Below are positions 1-9,940 of a stretch of DNA of 64,000 bases, in pieces. The position numbers and the translations under genes are program-made. Source of the stretch: Dreissena polymorpha (lineage: Eukaryota; Mollusca; Bivalvia; Myida; Dreissenidae); assembly GCF_020536995.1 (NCBI RefSeq), contig NC_068366.1:29907890-29971889 (forward strand), written 5' to 3'. Under the pieces are notes generated by a model. That model was not told the DNA's origin, ran no database searches, and saw only the letters and a program-made list of their open reading frames with translations. Positions within the stretch are counted from its first letter, which is position 1; the number at the start of each line of letters is the position of its first letter.

Positions 1-260
1 GTTCTTGAGTTGATTGGAGTCATGTCGGTTAAGATGAATGCAAAATATAAAAGCAAAATGTCAAGGAACATAAAATTTAGAGGTGGTACACAAACTTTAA
101 CATAGATTTATCAATACCGGGTAATATGCATATTCTAGGTGGAAAAAGGGTCATAATTCTTACAAAATGCTTTATACAGTTGTCTGCTCTTGTTTATAGA
201 TTGGGGTTATGCTGGTAAAGAAGTATGCAAAATATAAAAGCAAAACGTCCAATTTATGAC
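1..260 (+). repeat. Dispersed bivalve-type repeat, fragment (Helitron-like family)
   Basis: Two tandem, partly degraded copies of a unit that includes phrases such as GGTCATAATTCTTACAAAATG and AAGAAGTATGCAAAATATAA. The same unit occurs at 14041-14375 in the same orientation and at 50340-50528 in reverse. Here the terminal hairpin and CTAA end seen in those copies are missing, so this is an internal fragment cut by the window edge or by decay. No coding potential was seen. Confidence 0.75.
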
Positions 261-837
261 ACAATACTGTATAATGTGAGGTTGGAATAAGACGTCAATG
301 CGGGAATAAATTGTGATTTTTCAACAGTGCATAATATGAAGTTTTACATGTTGTATTTATTAAGTTTGACATATTATAATTCAAATAGATACTTGCATAT
401 ATAATAGCATCATTTAAATTGATTTTACTACACTACACAACTGGATTTTTTATTGAATTTGTTTTTAATCCCCATAAAATAATACCTTGTCCTTGCAGTG
501 CATGAACACATTTTAAAAATACATTAAAAGGGATAAAAATACAATCACTGTTAATAAAAAGTTATAGAAAATTGCTTATTAAGCTTGAAGTATAGATAAA
601 ATATTACAAAAATTAATTGAGATCATGAATAGTTTTGTTTGAGAAAATCACCAAAATGATGTCCATTCCCAAGTTGATGTCTTATTCCAAATTCACATAA
701 TACAGTGTTCCACATATTATTTCATATTAACAATTACACTAATTGATAATTGATGTGTCATTAAATGATAAAATAATATGACAATTGCCATTCAAATTTA
801 AAGAAGTATGTTGTCATTAATGCCATTGCAACCACTG
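261..837. other. AT-rich stretch without recognised gene
   Basis: No open frame of note, no splice-bounded exon and no RNA gene was recognised. Its right end carries the first of three degenerate copies of a local repeat (801-840). Confidence 0.6.
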
Positions 838-1048
838 TAACCCTTTGCTTGCTGGGAAATTTGTCGTCTGCTTAAATGTTCTCTGCTGAATTCTATAATT
901 AGCATTTTCTTCGATTTTTTTTCTAAGACCACTATCAGGATATCAAACAGTTTGGATCCTGATGAGACGCCACGTTCTGTGGCGTCTCATCTGGGTCCAA
1001 ACTGTTTGCAAAGGCCTTCAAAATCCGGTTCCAGCGCTCAAAGGGTTA
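838..1048. mobile_element. 211 bp MITE-like element with inverted ends and internal hairpin
   Basis: The left end reads TAACCCTTTGCTTGCTGG and the right end is the imperfect reverse complement (CCAGCGCTCAAAGGGTTA), giving inverted termini of about 17 bp. A near-perfect stem-loop lies inside at 945-1007. There is no coding capacity. The size, inverted ends and TTAA-like borders fit a non-autonomous DNA transposon. It sits inside a degenerate tandem repeat, which helps fix its borders. The superfamily cannot be told from this copy. Confidence 0.7.
945..1007. repeat. Stem-loop, 29 bp arms
   Basis: The left arm 945-973 pairs with 979-1007 across a 5-base loop, with only two mismatches. Its core is TGAGACGCCAC / GTGGCGTCTCA. 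It is the central hairpin of the surrounding MITE-like element. Confidence 0.85.
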
Positions 1049-1390
1049 AAATTTAAACAACTATGTTGTAATTAATGGCATTACAGCCACTTTAATATTT
1101 TAATTGATATATTGATACAATATTGAAAAAAGCGGAACACGAAATGAATATTAATTCAGAAAATATGTATGGTCCTCAAAGCTGTACCATATAGACTGCT
1201 AATCTGGGCTGTATAGTCCGCTAAGCTGGACCGTATGGTCTGGGTCGTATGATCAAGAAATGTTCAACTTCAAACAAGTATGTTGTCATTTATGTTATTA
1301 AAACAACTTTAAATAATTTTATTAAATGTATTGATATATTATTGAAGGATGTTGGGCATGAAATGCATATTAATGTAGACATGGTTAACA

Positions 1391-3154
1391 TCATTTGCTA
1401 TCTGAGAGTTAGTCTAAAGGCTAGAGATTTTGTACAATGTACACAACACCACTACCATCAGCAACATTATTATAGCTACCTGAGAGTTTAGTCTCCAAAA
1501 TCTCTGATAGCTACACTTAACCAGGATCACAACACCTATACCCATGTCAAATTAATTTACATCACAATTGGTCTTTAAAATGTCACTTCTGAGCTTAACT
1601 ATTTGTTAACTACCACAACCACCATATTCATCATTATTGCCAACTGCATGAGCAATAGTATTGTGAATCTTAAAGCTAGTTTAACGAGCAAAATGAAATT
1701 TACAAATGTCATGCTACACATAACCATGAACAAACAGAACTACCACCATATTATTTTGTTCATTATTTTCATCTTAAGATATTAATTTAAATTGCCAGTT
1801 TTCATAAAGAAATATGCAACCTGACTAAGGGTAATTTATAACTTAAAATAAACACTATGATCACATCTGGGAGCTATTCTAGAAACCGTTACTTGTAGTT
1901 AATTATTGATCTGAGAAATTCAGGGAGAAAATGCAATTTTGAAATATCCTACCCTTCAAGAAGAATTTCTTTGCCTTAATTTTGAACTGGTGACGCCTGT
2001 TGATATTTACACGATCAGTTCCCTTCATAAGCACAGGAAAAGTTTCCAAAGTGAGAAAGTTCACTAAATCAACATATTCATTATCCTCCATTATTTTAAG
2101 AAGAGTATTACTTACACAGTTTTAAACAAAATCAAATTTATTATAACATACAATAAATGTTGACAGCACTTCAAAAATCTGACTGAACAATAGCAAAAAG
2201 CAAAAGAAATCAAGTAATTTATCTCTTAACATTACAATTAATAGATTTCATTGGCCCTTTGGTTCACCAATAAAAAATAAATAAATAAATCGTATAATTC
2301 TATGTTTTTTTAAGCTAACCTGTCAATATTGTTATTTTTCTTAGAAGACACTTTATGACCCCCAACTTTATGGCAGAAAGGTCATCTTAGCTTTTTATGA
2401 CAGGTCCCATGTTTTTATAGCATCTTCTCAGAGTCTATGATAACGAGCTCATCACTTGATAATTGTACCCCTATGACTGGGTCCATTTCCTGTCCACTGT
2501 ACCAGATATATACTTGTTAGTCTTTTTAATTGTTAGGATTTTAATTGTTTGCATAGCTGTTTGTTTTTTAAAAAACAATAAACACAAAATAATGATAACA
2601 ATTTTTATCATATTACATCCATATTACCTATGAGCACTAAGAATCTTTCAAAATCAATCCAAATATTTGTTAATTGTGTTATTTGTGTAGGCGAGTTAGA
2701 GCATGTATTAAGTTTATTAGCAAGAAAATGTAATTCTTTTATGAATATATAATAAACATAGGTATTATAACCATAAATGATACATGACTGACAGTTATTA
2801 TTATATTATATTTTATTTTGGAAATGGACTGAAGATGAACCAAATAATATACTTAATTTCTTTCAGCATTGCATTTACTGTAGTTCCCCATGCATTATAC
2901 TACTTATTCTTTTTTTCACAATTTCAAAGCTTAAGTTCACAATTGTTCATGGATAAAATGGTTCAATGGTTGTATGAGTGATAGTGTAACATTTGACAGG
3001 TTTTTGTTAATTATATGTATATAAATACATGACTGTCACCAGTAATTAATATATTATTAATAGGGTACAGACATTAGCCCTCTGGGACGTTAGCCCCTAG
3101 AACATACGCACCTTCAAAACAGTGCACGCTAGGACATTAGCCCCTAGGTGATTT
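1391..3154. other. AT-rich region, no confident gene
   Basis: Apart from the weak minus-strand exon candidate at 1903-2091, nothing could be supported. A short direct repeat occurs at about 1400-1416 and 1480-1500 (CTGAGAGTTAGTCT and a near copy). At 3075-3150 GACATTAGCCC-type words recur three times over about 70 bp, a small degenerate repeat. Confidence 0.5.
1936..2091 (-). other. Candidate exon resembling the N-terminal region of integrase-derived (KRBA2/GIN1-like) proteins
   Basis: The minus strand reads from ATG at 2091 through YVDLVNFLTLETFP, then a basic stretch RRHQFKIKAKKFFLKG, and runs into a possible donor (AAGG|GTAGGA) near 1945. The order acidic start, D-L-V-N-F-L, F-P, then an R/K-rich F-x-x-K-x-K-x-F segment recalls the region before the zinc-binding domain in integrase-derived host proteins common in bivalves. 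No following exon was found downstream on the minus strand. It may be an orphan or relic exon, or chance. The resemblance is from memory only. Confidence 0.25.
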
Positions 3155-3461
3155 AAAACAAATTTTTTAAATAAAATTCATTTTAATTATTAAATACTTA
3201 CCTGTTATCGTATGCTTATACTTTCCAAGGGGAAATAACTCATCCGGAATTTTAACTGGGAATCCGCCACCTCAATACCGTAATACAGGCCAGGTTAAAC
3301 ATAGTGCAATGCAACCTAGCCAAAAATCGGTAACCAACCCTCAATATTCTTTCAATATATATACAAAAATATTAATCGAATAGCGGGGTGGGAGGTGGGA
3401 CTTACCGATAACAGGTAAGTATTTAATAATTAAAATGAATTTTATTTAAAAAATTTGTTTT
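3155..3461. repeat. Inverted repeat with identical 56 bp arms
   Basis: Bases 3155-3210 are an exact reverse complement of 3406-3461, separated by 195 bp. The arms end in ACCTGTTATCG / CGATAACAGGT. The identity over AT-rich sequence implies a recent event. The spacer holds the left copy of the 163 bp repeat that recurs inverted at 9273-9435. Confidence 0.9.
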
Positions 3462-4885
3462 AATGTCATAAAACTGACCTGTTATCGTATGCTGATTTTG
3501 CAGCTGCGGTGGGAAGGTTCGTATATATTTTCCCAACACAGTAGAACCCATAAACAGGGTTATCAGCTAATGATATCAAGTAATCTTCGTTAAAACGGTA
3601 TTAATTATGACTTCTCGGACAGAGTAATATGTCTATGTCGTAGAGAAGACACTACCGTTAGTGAAACCACAACAAGCCCAAACGTATACAAATTGTATTG
3701 TTGGCACTTCAGAAAACGAAGATAAAAAGATGACAAGGTGGTCGGATTCCTCCAGTAAACAGCTTAGAGCACGTCAAAAAGTGGGGTGTGATTAATATAT
3801 GCCCACAAAACAGACAGAGCTCTTAATTCATGCGGTCAGATCCTAAAAAGGAATGAATCCTTAGATAGGATAAGATTAACTTTCCTTAGTCGAGGTCTAA
3901 CCCCGAGAAATAGAAGCCGCAGACACATCTCCCCCCCCCCCTTTTTTTGGGGAAATGAAGAGTGTCTTTGAGAACCTCGAATGGACTTCTGACTAACACT
4001 GCTGAGATAGAACTTCAAAGCCCTGATTGCCCAAAGAAGTTTATCCTCATCTTCATGACTACCAGTTTAAGAAAACTTGGAAACTTGAAGGTAGAAGCCA
4101 TATAGAGGACTTGATATTAAGCAAGGAATCCTGGCTGACACAACAAAGTGAAAACGACAATAGATCCAACTGGAATTGGTCGTATTCAACAGAAAAAGCA
4201 TGAATTTCACTTCTCCGTATGGTAAAAACCATAATAAGAAGGAAAACCGTCTTAAAATTATATTGGAACTGTTAATAAGCCTGATGAAAAAGGTTCACAG
4301 GGAGCTCATTAAGCATCCCAACATGTTACACAAGTCAAAACCGCTTAAGAAGGTAAAGGAACGAAAAACATAGTGTTGACGTTCCATTGTTTGGATCAGT
4401 TCCAAAATAGGTAAGACAGCACAGAGTTGCGATGACTTACACAAAACAAGGTATACGAAAGCATAATCTCTATCCTTTGATGAAGAAAAGAACAAATTTC
4501 TTATCATCAAGAAAAAGATGAGAAAAACCTCTATGTATCTAGCAGAGTGATTAAGGTAATAACTATGCTCTCAATTACCCAGTAAAAAAATGAATTTCCA
4601 TAGAACCTGTATACAGTTCTGATGGAATTATCCTTGCACAAGTAACAAGGATTGAAACTCTAACAGAAAAACGTTCTTCTGTAGAGATAACTAAAAGTTA
4701 TTAATGGCCAGACATGAAGTGGCACATGTTTGGATCAGTAAAAATATGTCTCAGTGAGATATGATATTTGACCTGTGAAGAAGTTTCCTGAAAATAATTG
4801 TACAGGAGACTTAAAAGGTCGTAGAACCATAATCCCATGGCTCATTAAGTATATTTCATGAAATTATGGCAAAAACTCAGTTATT

Positions 4886-4887
<2 letters not shown>

Positions 4888-4925
<38 letters not shown>
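4888..4925 (+). repeat. Poly(A) run, 38 bases
   Basis: An uninterrupted run of A follows TTATTGC and is followed by TCACCAAG. It may be the tail of a retroposed sequence ending here on the plus strand, but no retroposon body was recognised upstream. Confidence 0.85.
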
Positions 4926-4928
<3 letters not shown>

Positions 4929-7519
4929 CCAAGAAGGCAAGATATTCCAGTTTATGTCAATGGACGAATGTATAACAATCGCACACCCTGCTGGATCGAT
5001 TTCTGTGAACTGCATTGTTGACGTTGTTCAGCATACCGGTATACACTGCGATATACGATCGCATAACACTAATAACTAGCGTTTGCTGATAAACAACATT
5101 CTTTGATATACTATGTACACCATGCAACTCGTCTGCAACTTCACTGCCGCGCATGCGCAATTACATTATTGAACCCAACGGAAAAATAATTCGAAAGAAA
5201 GAACTGCAGGACAAAAGGTCCAACAGGGCGTTGAGACGAACTGGTATGAGAAAGACGATAGAGAAAATTTGTTGTTCTTGCAAAGAACGCATAAGTTCCT
5301 GATTTCCAGTTACAAGGAGTGATAATATGATCACCTCCGTGTCTGTAAGTAAACCACGACCGATGTGTGATAGTTGAAACCATCACAAAGGAATCGTGAA
5401 AATGTGTTGTAAATGAAAAACAGCTAAAAAGAATTTTCGCTTTTCAAGATGTAGATGTGCAGATGATATTCGTTAGGATACCACATAATTGAGAAAATCA
5501 AGATACGTTGTTCTATGTGATCGTCCATAACCTTATCTGCTCACATCTGTATGAGATGTAAGGAAGGTTGTGGTAGAATAAACTATATTCTTGCCAAGAT
5601 AATCTTCTAGTCTAGACACCACTGAATAGTGGTAAATAATGACAAAAAGATGGAAATCTGTGTCATTAAATAATCCCGAGATTAATACAATTATCTTAAA
5701 AATAAAGCTGAAACGGACGTAAGAAAAGACGTCTCAGCAGAAGGACCGGTGACCGGACCGGTAAATACCGACCGGTGACCGGAACCATTTGTCAAGGATG
5801 GGTGGGCAAAGAAACCACGGCAAGCCGAACTTTCCCACTCCAAACACACTTGAAAATTGGTAGAATAGGACAGTGTTTAACACTTATAAGTTTATGACCT
5901 ATCTACAGAATATAGCCTCTTCTTGAACCAATAACAGGCGCCTTTAAAATCCTGGATAATACAGGTCGCGAAGTCATCGATTTGCGAAGTACGGAAATAT
6001 GATTGATAGTGGTACCTCCGGAATCGGAGGTGTGATGGCAGAAAAAGGTGAAAACCCTAGGGGTAACCTTAAGCGGGTCCACACTTGCCGGTAGAATGCA
6101 TGGAAGTCTTAAATTCTGACTTGATTAATCCATTTACTTCAAGACTTCTAACCTGGACGAATTCCGAAAGTTATACGACCAGTTATAGGAAGACGGCCTG
6201 TTATGGCCAGAAGTGTAATAGAAGAATAACTTTAAGATGAGGTCCCTCCAGATCCTAGGATCTAAGATCTGAGTTCAATAGGTCCTAAGCCATCTACAAG
6301 ACTGTAGCCGCTATGCGGTCAATCTGATAGGCAATCCTATGTATCAGAACTCTTGTTGATTCCAGTAGCTTGAAAATATGCACTGCCGTAGGAGCAATAG
6401 AAAAGCAGAAGTCGATACAAATGTCGTCTTGCTAATCCTGCTAGCGTCATTAATGTGTCCCAACTGTTCCGTGACACTGACTGCAAAGTCTGTAGCCGAC
6501 AGGTAAAGGCGGTTAAAACAATTCATCCTTCGGGTCTCGAACATAAATTAATAGAGGTCAAATAGTAATGTTCGACCTCAATGCTAGTCTCCGAGCCCAC
6601 TTCAGCCGATCTATCTGCAAGACCAGTAGTCTGCATGTAGCCGGTTGAGATAGAAGTACAAATAACAGATATAGCATGATTTGGTAACCGTCGCCAGTAG
6701 AACATCAGTATTGAAAAACACAAAAAGTCATGTAGATTGTTGAATCCATAAAATATAGTATTCAATACAATCATAGCCAGGGGTATACAACTATGTAATG
6801 TAGACGATACCCGTGATACTAAAAATTGACCGATGAAAACACAGTGGAATACCGGTAATTGGTAAGTGGTGACCGAACCGGACCGGTCAATGACCGGTAA
6901 CTGTAGCCCGGTGAACGGACCAGTCATAATATGACCGGTGACGTTACCAGTTAAAGACCGAAAAATGGTGGAATCCATATGGTCTGTTATCAATGTCAAG
7001 CACTGCTCGGAAAAGAAGATCATGCCAAAAAAAATCCAATCCGATGGCGATGAGACATCACTTATTCTGACCGGTGATCAGTGATCGGTGATATGACCGA
7101 TGAATGGTGACCGATGTCCGGTGATCGGGACCGGTATAATATAACTGCGTCAGAATGGAAATATCTGGTGCAGAAGAATGACCATCCACGAAGTCATCTG
7201 ATAATGTTAACCGGAAAACAACGGTAGATTATCAGTATTAATAGGCATAAGTGTCCTTGTAGTCGTAGTGGAGAAAAGAACAGCTTTTCCCGAAGCCTGA
7301 ATGTTAAACGAACTAGTGTTCGTATACAACAACGGCTCGGTGACTGCAACATGTGTGGATGCCATAAGAAGAACCATCACACGTGGAATGGAGACATGAT
7401 ATTCCTAAAGGAATAAAATGGAGAACGTCGATATGACCAGTAGGTTCATTAACGCCTACGTGAGAAGTGGCGACATCCATATAACTTCGATGCCGAAATA
7501 TTGTTCGGCTACGCTGGAA

Positions 7520-7850
7520 ATATTGTCTTCTACAATATTGTCTCCGTGAGCATTGACATGATCGCTTACGAGCGTATCAACGCCGAGAACTGCTCAATGA
7601 AGGAGAGGTATGTTCGATAAATATCCAGTGGTGCTCAATGCAGTCCGCTGATGTCTACGTGAAGGTTGACGACGTCCTCGTTTCCTGCGATGTCGAGATC
7701 TGGATCGGCCGAGATGTGGATCGGCTGCGATGAGACCGAGATCTTCTAGAATAACATCTCCGTGAGTGACGACGTGATCGCTTACGAGAGCCGCGACGAT
7801 GAGAACTGCTCGACGAAGAAGAGCGTGTCCGATGTCTAATCCTTGATGAA
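7520..7850. repeat. Duplicated ~225 bp unit
   Basis: The stretch with ATCTCCGTGAG, GATCGCTTACGAG and GAGAACTGCTC occurs near 7540-7605 and again near 7755-7825. On the minus strand it reads as an Arg/Ser-rich frame (7655-7864), which I take to be a by-product of the repeat and not a real SR protein. Confidence 0.6.
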
Positions 7851-7904
7851 GACGATGTATTCAACGAAGAATAGGAGAATAATTCAATGAAGAAGACCGA
7901 GTTC

Positions 7905-8390
7905 TTCTTCTTGACCGGTGACTGGTGTTATCGGTGGCAGGCCTAACTGATGACTGTTGACCGGTGACCGGAGCGGTGATCAATGACCGGACCGGTGACC
8001 GGACCGGACCGTTGACATGACCGGACCGTTGACATGACCGGACCGGTGACATGACCGGTGACCGGACCGGACCGGTGACATGACCGGTGACCGGACCGGT
8101 GACATGACCGGTGACCGGACCGGACCGGTGATCAATGACCGGACCGGTGACCGGACCGGACCGGTGACATGACCGGTGACATGACCGGACCGGACCGGTG
8201 ATCAATGACCGGACCGGACCGTAGACCGGACCGGACCGGTGACATGACCGGTGACCGGACCGGACCGGACCGGTGACATGACCGGTGACCGGACCGGACC
8301 GGTGACATGACCGGTGACCGGACCGGTGATCAATGACCGGACCGGACCAGTGACATGACCGGTGACCGGACCGGCCGGTCAGACGTCGAT
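7905..8390. repeat. GACCGG minisatellite
   Basis: A dense array of the words GACCGGTGACCGG, GACCGGACCGG and GACATGACCGG, with occasional GATCAATGACC, fills this interval. Sparse outliers lie at about 5748-5790, 6855-6960 and 7065-7135, and a decayed flank runs to about 8660. It is GC-rich and CpG-rich in an otherwise AT-rich window. Repeated peptide frames on the minus strand (7861-8205) are artefacts of the array. Confidence 0.9.
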
Positions 8391-8943
8391 CAATGGTCCG
8401 TGATCAACGTCCCCGGTGACGTACCGGTCATATCATGACCAGTGTTGTCACCGGATAATGACCGTATGGCGGATGCCAAATGGTTCGGCATTGGTCGATG
8501 TCCTTGACCAATGCCATCGGGCAAAGACCGGCTGACGGGTGTCGCCATATGGTCTGATGTTGACCGACTGTCTAAGAGACTTAGCATAGTACGGTCGCGA
8601 TCGTGCCCGATACCCGGTGACTGATACTGCAACTATCATCCATGATCTGCGAAGTCACCGGGTATTTATCCACTCTTGTTTCTGCGACCATCATGTAGTC
8701 GAATATATGAAAAACAAGAGCAAAGCATATTCAACCATAAACTAGTCACAGACCAGATTATCATACGGCACATAAAATCATTATTTGACCATAATGAAAA
8801 TTATAATAATACTGCCGTAGATCATAAATTAAACAAAAGTTTAATTCAAAACAGATGAAAAATAAAATGACGATCAATTAGATTGTCATACGGAACGTTA
8901 AAATCATTATTGCACACAATGGCAAATGATAAACAATATGTCA

Positions 8944-9045
8944 ATAGAAGAACACGCTTTGCACGATCTCGTAACACATTAGAAGAACATGCTTTGCACG
9001 TTCTAGCAATGTATTAGAAGAGCACGTTTTGCACGTGGTCGTTCG
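8944..9045 (+). repeat. Short tandem repeat, three copies of ~37 bp
   Basis: The word AGAAGAACACGCTTTGCACG and close variants recur at about 8946, 8980 and 9016. No other function is visible. Confidence 0.75.
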
Positions 9046-9435
9046 CGCCTGAAAACACCCAGCATGGTAGAAATAAACCATTGTTCGATAAAAACAAGCA
9101 TGGCTTACCTTTTACAAATGAAACAAAATCCATTAAATCCACACAAATAAATCCGAATGAGAAATAAAAAGATAAATAACACAATTTATCTATTCAAAAC
9201 CCCAATCAACCAAGTGAAAAACAATATTTTAATTCAGAGCCGTAAAAGACACGTATACACCTGGTTGATCCGGAAAGAATATTGAGGGTTGGTTACCGAT
9301 TTTTGGCTAGGTTGCATTGCACTATGTTTAACCTGGCCTGTATTACGGTATTGAGGTGGCGGATTCCCAGTTAAAATTCCGGATGAGTTATTTCCCCTTG
9401 GAAAGTATAAGCATACGATAACAGGTCAGTATTTA

Positions 9436-9940
9436 TGACATTAAAACGCTTATAACAATTTTTTAAGTAAGTATTTGTATTCCTTTTTTTAATTTCATAT
9501 GTTAATACATACAGTTATTTATATGTTGAAGTCTTATATATTTTCTTTTCAATACATAGATTGTACCACACACACACATTTTAGTGTGTTTTTTTCACAA
9601 TTTCTTTACTTTTCTTTCTTCTATATGGATGGCAAACCTATTATTAATTTATTTAAATTGTGAGATTGTTACCTAATATAATTAGTTTATTCTGTTCTCT
9701 CATTTTTGCATTATATATTATATTGTATTAGGACTATTGAAACCAAAAATGTTATTCATTTGCATTAAAATGTTGCGTGATAGTTGGAGTAACAAAAAAA
9801 AGAACACAAGCTGTCAGAGGACAGCCGCTGGACTACTTGAGTGCTTGACAGAATAACGTAAGCCACCATGAAGAGGGGGTATAATGTGGGTGTGTGGTCA
9901 TTGTTTTGAGTCAAAGTATGAATCAAATGTGATCATAAAT
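9436..9940. other. AT-rich spacer, no gene seen
   Basis: It holds a short CA/TG hairpin-like stretch near 9575-9595 and a small inverted word (GCTGTCAGAGGACAGC, 9810-9825). No coding or RNA gene was recognised. Confidence 0.55.

Larger units (their letters stand above)
801..1390 (+). repeat. Degenerate local tandem repeat, three copies
   Basis: Related sequences begin at about 801, 1057 and 1270, each starting with a form of TATGTTGTCATTAATGCCAT. The second and third continue in parallel through ATTGATATAT and GAAATGNATATTAAT. The MITE at 838-1048 interrupts the first copy. The small ORF over 1249-1491 is produced by this repeat and is not a credible gene. Confidence 0.6.
3191..9435. mobile_element. 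6.2 kb block bounded by 163 bp inverted repeats (unclassified)
   Basis: Bases 3191-3353 match the reverse complement of 9273-9435 with about one mismatch, so the block is closed by long inverted repeats. Further short copies of the inner terminal word (CGATAACAG followed by GTAAGT or GTCAGT) lie at 3406 (plus) and 3478 (minus). The interior has no recognisable transposase. It holds a 38-base poly(A), GACCGG minisatellites, a duplicated ~225 bp unit and small repeats. The longest frame (6523-7023, minus, 166 aa) matches no family I know and includes minisatellite sequence. It could be a non-autonomous foldback-type transposon or a rearranged segment. A target-site duplication was not convincing. 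Confidence 0.6.

Noticed and set aside
6523-7023. 166-codon minus-strand frame
   Set aside because: No recognised domain, partly made of GACCGG-type repeat, and it lies inside a non-coding mobile block.
7655-8205. Minus-strand Arg/Ser-rich and TGPV-repeat frames resembling SR or repeat proteins
   Set aside because: They coincide exactly with the GACCGG array and a duplicated unit; no start context, splice pattern or conserved domain supports a gene.
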